From the NCBI GenBank assembly GCA_964496975.1, contig CAZCBN010000002.1, positions 1 to 64,000 of the forward strand: a DNA stretch of 64,000 bases, written 5' to 3'. The notes beneath the pieces were generated by a model, which had not been told where the DNA came from, ran no database searches, and was given only the letters and a program-made list of their open reading frames with translations. Origin of the DNA: CAZCBN01 sp964496975. GTDB lineage: Bacteria; Planctomycetota; Phycisphaerae; Phycisphaerales; UBA1924. The first letter of the stretch is position 1. Each line of letters opens with the position of its first letter. Position numbers and translations under genes: made by a program. Positions 61,356-64,000 of the stretch are shown here, piece by piece.

Positions 61356-62618
61356 ATGTACTTCATCCGCCGCGCCAAAGCCGACGACGCCGACACCCTG
61401 CTGAAGCTGGCCCGCATGGTTCACTTTGTGAACCTGCCGCCGGACAAGGAGATCATCGGGCAGAAGATCGTCCACTCGCGCAACAGCTTTGCGCGGGCCG
61501 CCGATCGCCGCGCGCCCGTGGAGCCCGAGCCCGTCGCCGCCGCGATGCACGCCATCAAGACCCCGGAGAAAAGCCTCACGGGCCTCGGCCGCTCCACCAT
61601 CAAGAGCGACCTCTTCATGTTCGTCCTCGAAGACGCCGAGAGCGGCGGCGTGCTCGGCACGAGCCAGGTCATCGCCAAGATGGGCGGCCCCGGCAACCCC
61701 AACGTCAGCCTGAAGCTCGACCAGCGCCACTTCTTCAGCAAGAGCCTCCAGACCGGCACCACCCACACCGTCGCCCGCCTGCACCTTGACGATTCCAGCC
61801 CGAGCGAACTCGGCGGCCTCATCCTCCAGCCCAGCTACCGCCGCCACAAGCTCAAGCTCGGCCGGTTCATCAGCCTCGTCCGCTTCCACTTCATCGGCCT
61901 GCACCGCCGGCTCTTCAGCGAGCAACTGCTCGCCGAGATGATGGCCGCCATCACCGCCGACGGCCAGAACCTCTTGTGGGACTACCTGGGCCGCCGCTTC
62001 GTCCCGCTGAGCTACGACGAGGCCGACCGCTTCTGCCAGTACAGCCGCGAGTTCATCCTGAGCCTGCTGCCCAAGGAAGACATCTACCTGAGCCTGCTCC
62101 CCCCGCAGGCCCGCGCCCTCATCGGCGAGGTCGGCCCCGAAACCGTCCCCGCCCGCAAAATGCTCGAGAGCCTCGGCTTCGGCTTCCACGGCTTCATCGA
62201 CCCCTTTGACGGCGGCCCCCACCTCACCGCCAAGACCGAAGAAGTCCCCATCATCAAGCAGACCGAGCGCCGCGAACTCGGCACTTCGATCACCAAGGCC
62301 GAGCTCGACGCCGCCGGCGACGCCGCCCGCCTCGTCATCGTCAGCTATCTCCAGTCCGACGGCGACTTCTTCGCCGTCCACGAGCGTGCGCTCATCGACG
62401 CCGAAGGCCGCGTCCACCTCAACGGCGACATCGCCCACCTGCTCCACGCCGACCCCGGCAGCACCGTCGGCGTCACGCCCACCGACGACCGCGGCCCCCT
62501 GCCCCACGGCAAGGTCGCCCGCAAGCACACCGCCAAGCCCGCCGCCCGCAAAGCCGCCACGCGTGCGCCCGCAACCAAGAAAGCCGCCAAGGCCGCACGC
62601 CGCAAGCCGCGAACCTGA
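61356..62618 (+). CDS. astA: Arginine N-succinyltransferase
   Basis: ATG 61356, with AGGAGAAAGG upstream, gives 420 residues. It has the AstA start (MYFIRRAKADDADTLLKLAR), EKSLTGLGRSTIKSDLFMFV, the signature SELGGLILQPSYRRH..KLGRFISLVRFHFI and LLWDYLGRRFVPLSYDEAD with FILSLLPKEDIYLSLLP. It uses succinyl-CoA to succinylate arginine, the first step of the AST catabolic pathway. AstA of enterobacteria has 344 residues; here the C-terminus carries a basic tail (ARKHTAKPAARKAATRAP and onward) of about 35 residues, and an insertion in the first third. The pathway yields nitrogen and glutamate. Confidence 0.9.
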   Translation: MYFIRRAKADDADTLLKLARMVHFVNLPPDKEIIGQKIVHSRNSFARAADRRAPVEPEPVAAAMHAIKTPEKSLTGLGRSTIKSDLFMFVLEDAESGGVLGTSQVIAKMGGPGNPNVSLKLDQRHFFSKSLQTGTTHTVARLHLDDSSPSELGGLILQPSYRRHKLKLGRFISLVRFHFIGLHRRLFSEQLLAEMMAAITADGQNLLWDYLGRRFVPLSYDEADRFCQYSREFILSLLPKEDIYLSLLPPQARALIGEVGPETVPARKMLESLGFGFHGFIDPFDGGPHLTAKTEEVPIIKQTERRELGTSITKAELDAAGDAARLVIVSYLQSDGDFFAVHERALIDAEGRVHLNGDIAHLLHADPGSTVGVTPTDDRGPLPHGKVARKHTAKPAARKAATRAPATKKAAKAARRKPRT

Positions 62619-62648
62619 CCGCCTCGCCCCTGCCGGTACGATGCCGGC

Positions 62649-64000
62649 ATGGCGACCCACCCCGCGCACCACGCCTCGCTCCTCCACGCCCCCAGCGACC
62701 TCATCGCCGGCCGCTGGCGCCCGCTCCCGGGCGACACCCTCACCAGCCGCAACCCCGCCCGCCCCGACCACGTCGTCTACGCCGCGACCCCCGTGCGGGC
62801 CCACGTCGACGAAGCCGTCGCCGCGGCCCGCCGCGCCCTGCCCGAGTGGTCCGCCTGGCCGCGTGACCGCCGCTTCGCCGCGCTGCGCCGCTACGCCGAC
62901 CTCGCGAAGCAGCACGCGGCCCGAGTCGCCGAACTGCTCTGCGACGAAGTCGGCAAGGCCCTGCACGAGTGCAAGGGCGAGGCCGCGCTCCTCGCCGGCA
63001 AGGTCGACATCACGCTCGACGAACAAGCCGGCGGCACCACACTGCAAAGCCAGCCGCACAACAAGGGCCTCGCCCGCGTCGCCCCCTTCTCCTTCAACCT
63101 CACCCCGCAGCGCACCGCCGCCTGCTGGTTCCGCCCGCACGGCGTCATGGCCGTCCTCGGACCCTTCAACTTCCCTGTTCACCTGCCCAACGGCCACATC
63201 ATCCCAGCCCTCGCCATGGGCAACACCGTCGTCTTCAAACCCAGCGACAAGGCCCCCGCCTGCGGCCAGCTCCTCACCGAGCTCCTGCATCAAGCCCTCG
63301 AAGAGCACGGCGCCCCCGCCGGCACCATCAACCTCGTCCAAGGCGGCGTCGACAACGCCCAGGCCCTCGTCCGCCACGACGGCCTTGACGGCATCCTCTT
63401 CACCGGCTCGTGGCCCGTCGGCCGCGCCATCCTCGAAGCCAACCTCGACCGCCCCGGCCGCATCATCGCCCTCGAACTCGGCGGCAACAACCCCTGCGTC
63501 GTCATGCCCGACGCCGACCTGAAGCGTGCCGCCATCGAGATCACCAAGGCCGCCTTCGCCACCACGGGCCAGCGCTGCACCTGCACGCGCCGCGTCATCG
63601 TGCACGAGGCCGTCGCGGGCAAGCTGCTCCCCGCCATCGTGCAAGCCGCCAGGGCCCTCGCCGTCACCGACCCGCGCAGCGAACCTTGCTTCATGGGCCC
63701 GCTCGTCACGCGCCAGTCGCGCGACGCCGCCCTCACCTTCCAAGAGCACCTCCGCGCCGCCGGCGCGAACCTCCTGCTCCCGATGTCCACCGACATCCCC
63801 GCCGCCGCCCAAGGCGGCCACTTCATCACCCCCGGCATCGCCCGCGTCGAACGCTTCGTGCCGCAGGGCTTCCCCCCCGGGTGGGGCGGCTCTCCGAGCC
63901 GCCACTCCGCCCCCGGTGGCACAGGCTTGCAGCCTGTGCCTTCTTCTGCTGCTGATTCCTTCCACCCCGGCCTCGACGAAGAACTCTTCGCCCCCCTCCT
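62649..64000 (+). CDS. astD: Succinylglutamate-semialdehyde dehydrogenase, 3'-truncated by window end
   Basis: ATG 62649 opens a frame that runs off the window; 450 codons are visible. The aldehyde dehydrogenase fold shows GPFNFPVHLPNGHIIPALAMGN (given as GPFNFPVHLPN and HIIPALAMGN), the general base Glu in ALELGGNNP near 275 and the nucleophile Cys in TGQRCTCTR near 307. AstD oxidises N-succinylglutamate semialdehyde to N-succinylglutamate, the fourth AST step. Near the end of the visible sequence, between ERFVP and LDEELFAPLL, about 30 codons do not match the family and consist of two palindromes (see the repeat entry); canonical enzymes read directly from a PGI-V segment to DEE.FGPL. Confidence 0.9.
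   Translation, partial: MATHPAHHASLLHAPSDLIAGRWRPLPGDTLTSRNPARPDHVVYAATPVRAHVDEAVAAARRALPEWSAWPRDRRFAALRRYADLAKQHAARVAELLCDEVGKALHECKGEAALLAGKVDITLDEQAGGTTLQSQPHNKGLARVAPFSFNLTPQRTAACWFRPHGVMAVLGPFNFPVHLPNGHIIPALAMGNTVVFKPSDKAPACGQLLTELLHQALEEHGAPAGTINLVQGGVDNAQALVRHDGLDGILFTGSWPVGRAILEANLDRPGRIIALELGGNNPCVVMPDADLKRAAIEITKAAFATTGQRCTCTRRVIVHEAVAGKLLPAIVQAARALAVTDPRSEPCFMGPLVTRQSRDAALTFQEHLRAAGANLLLPMSTDIPAAAQGGHFITPGIARVERFVPQGFPPGWGGSPSRHSAPGGTGLQPVPSSAADSFHPGLDEELFAPL
63868..63960 (+). mobile_element. In-frame palindromic repeat element inside astD
   Basis: Two perfect inverted repeats in succession: GGCGGCT/AGCCGCC (63885-63891, 63897-63903) and GGCACAGGCT/AGCCTGTGCC (63918-63927, 63931-63940), followed by TCT-TCT-GCT-GCT-GAT-type codons. 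The element keeps the reading frame. It looks like a small REP/MITE-type insertion. Limits are approximate. Confidence 0.65.

Noticed and set aside
61329..63965. Long minus-strand open frame opposite astA and astD
   Set aside because: It is a mirror frame of two recognisable enzymes, with no domain of its own.
1..64000. tRNA, rRNA or riboswitch genes
   Set aside because: No TTCGA-type T-loop with cloverleaf arms, and no rRNA-like or known riboswitch core, was noticed in the spacers. A covariance search could still find small RNAs.

Overview
The window is very GC-rich (about 70% by eye) and gene-dense. It looks like chromosomal DNA of a planctomycete, most likely class Phycisphaerae. The evidence is four unrelated secreted proteins ending in the same 54-residue double EF-hand tag (GC-type dockerin), a pseudopilin with the H-X9-DG motif, a VPAPAG variant of the PEP-CTERM tail, and Tat-exported Gfo/Idh/MocA oxidoreductases next to a DUF1080 protein. 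Class level is an inference; phylum level is fairly secure. Ten Ns at 54729-54738 mark a scaffold join.

Layout. 1-2518: end of a MoxR/ChlI-type AAA+ ATPase coupled to a VWA protein. 2756-3763: a pseudopilin gene interrupted by one in-frame TAA. 3900-13268: a secreted-protein block with a dockerin-tagged protein, a divergent GH31 alpha-glucosidase and GH13 alpha-amylase pair (alpha-glucan use), and a small dockerin-tagged protein. 13579-25580: mostly housekeeping genes (UbiD-type decarboxylase, methyltransferase, ProC, AccA, a DksA-like protein with a histone-H1-like arm, LspA, a membrane protein with a coiled coil, cupin, metallo-hydrolase, nitrilase, ThiF/MoeB-type E1 enzyme).

25619-38918 is a nearly complete tad (tight adherence, Flp pilus) locus in two divergent arms. 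The minus arm runs cpaB-cpaC-cpaE-cpaF-tadB-tadC-(cpaD-like lipoprotein)-tadD, with 4-base start/stop overlaps between several genes. The plus arm runs small membrane protein, flp pilin, cpaA peptidase, tadE, tadG. Structured RNA elements flank the pilin gene. 38937-44213 holds a PilZ-like protein and a tightly overlapping scpB-DUF58-transglutaminase unit. 44331-48641 holds a kelch-repeat subtilase with a dockerin tag and a PEP-CTERM-like surface protein.

48919-57556 is the most interesting metabolic block: a Tat-exported TIM-barrel sugar epimerase/lyase, a one-haem membrane cytochrome, two Tat-exported Gfo/Idh/MocA oxidoreductases, an ApbE flavin transferase, an MFS sugar/nucleoside transporter with a perfect 16-bp palindrome upstream, and a double-DUF1080 protein. 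Together these fit an oxidative (3-keto-glycoside) route for cleaving glycosides outside the cytoplasm, with the cytochrome as a possible electron exit. 57685-64000 carries an M20 amidohydrolase, a class III aminotransferase, arginine N-succinyltransferase and succinylglutamate-semialdehyde dehydrogenase. This is an arginine succinyltransferase (AST) catabolic cluster, interrupted by a lower-GC uracil-DNA-glycosylase-like gene that looks horizontally acquired. The astD reading frame contains an in-frame insertion made of two perfect palindromes. No tRNA, rRNA or CRISPR array was seen.
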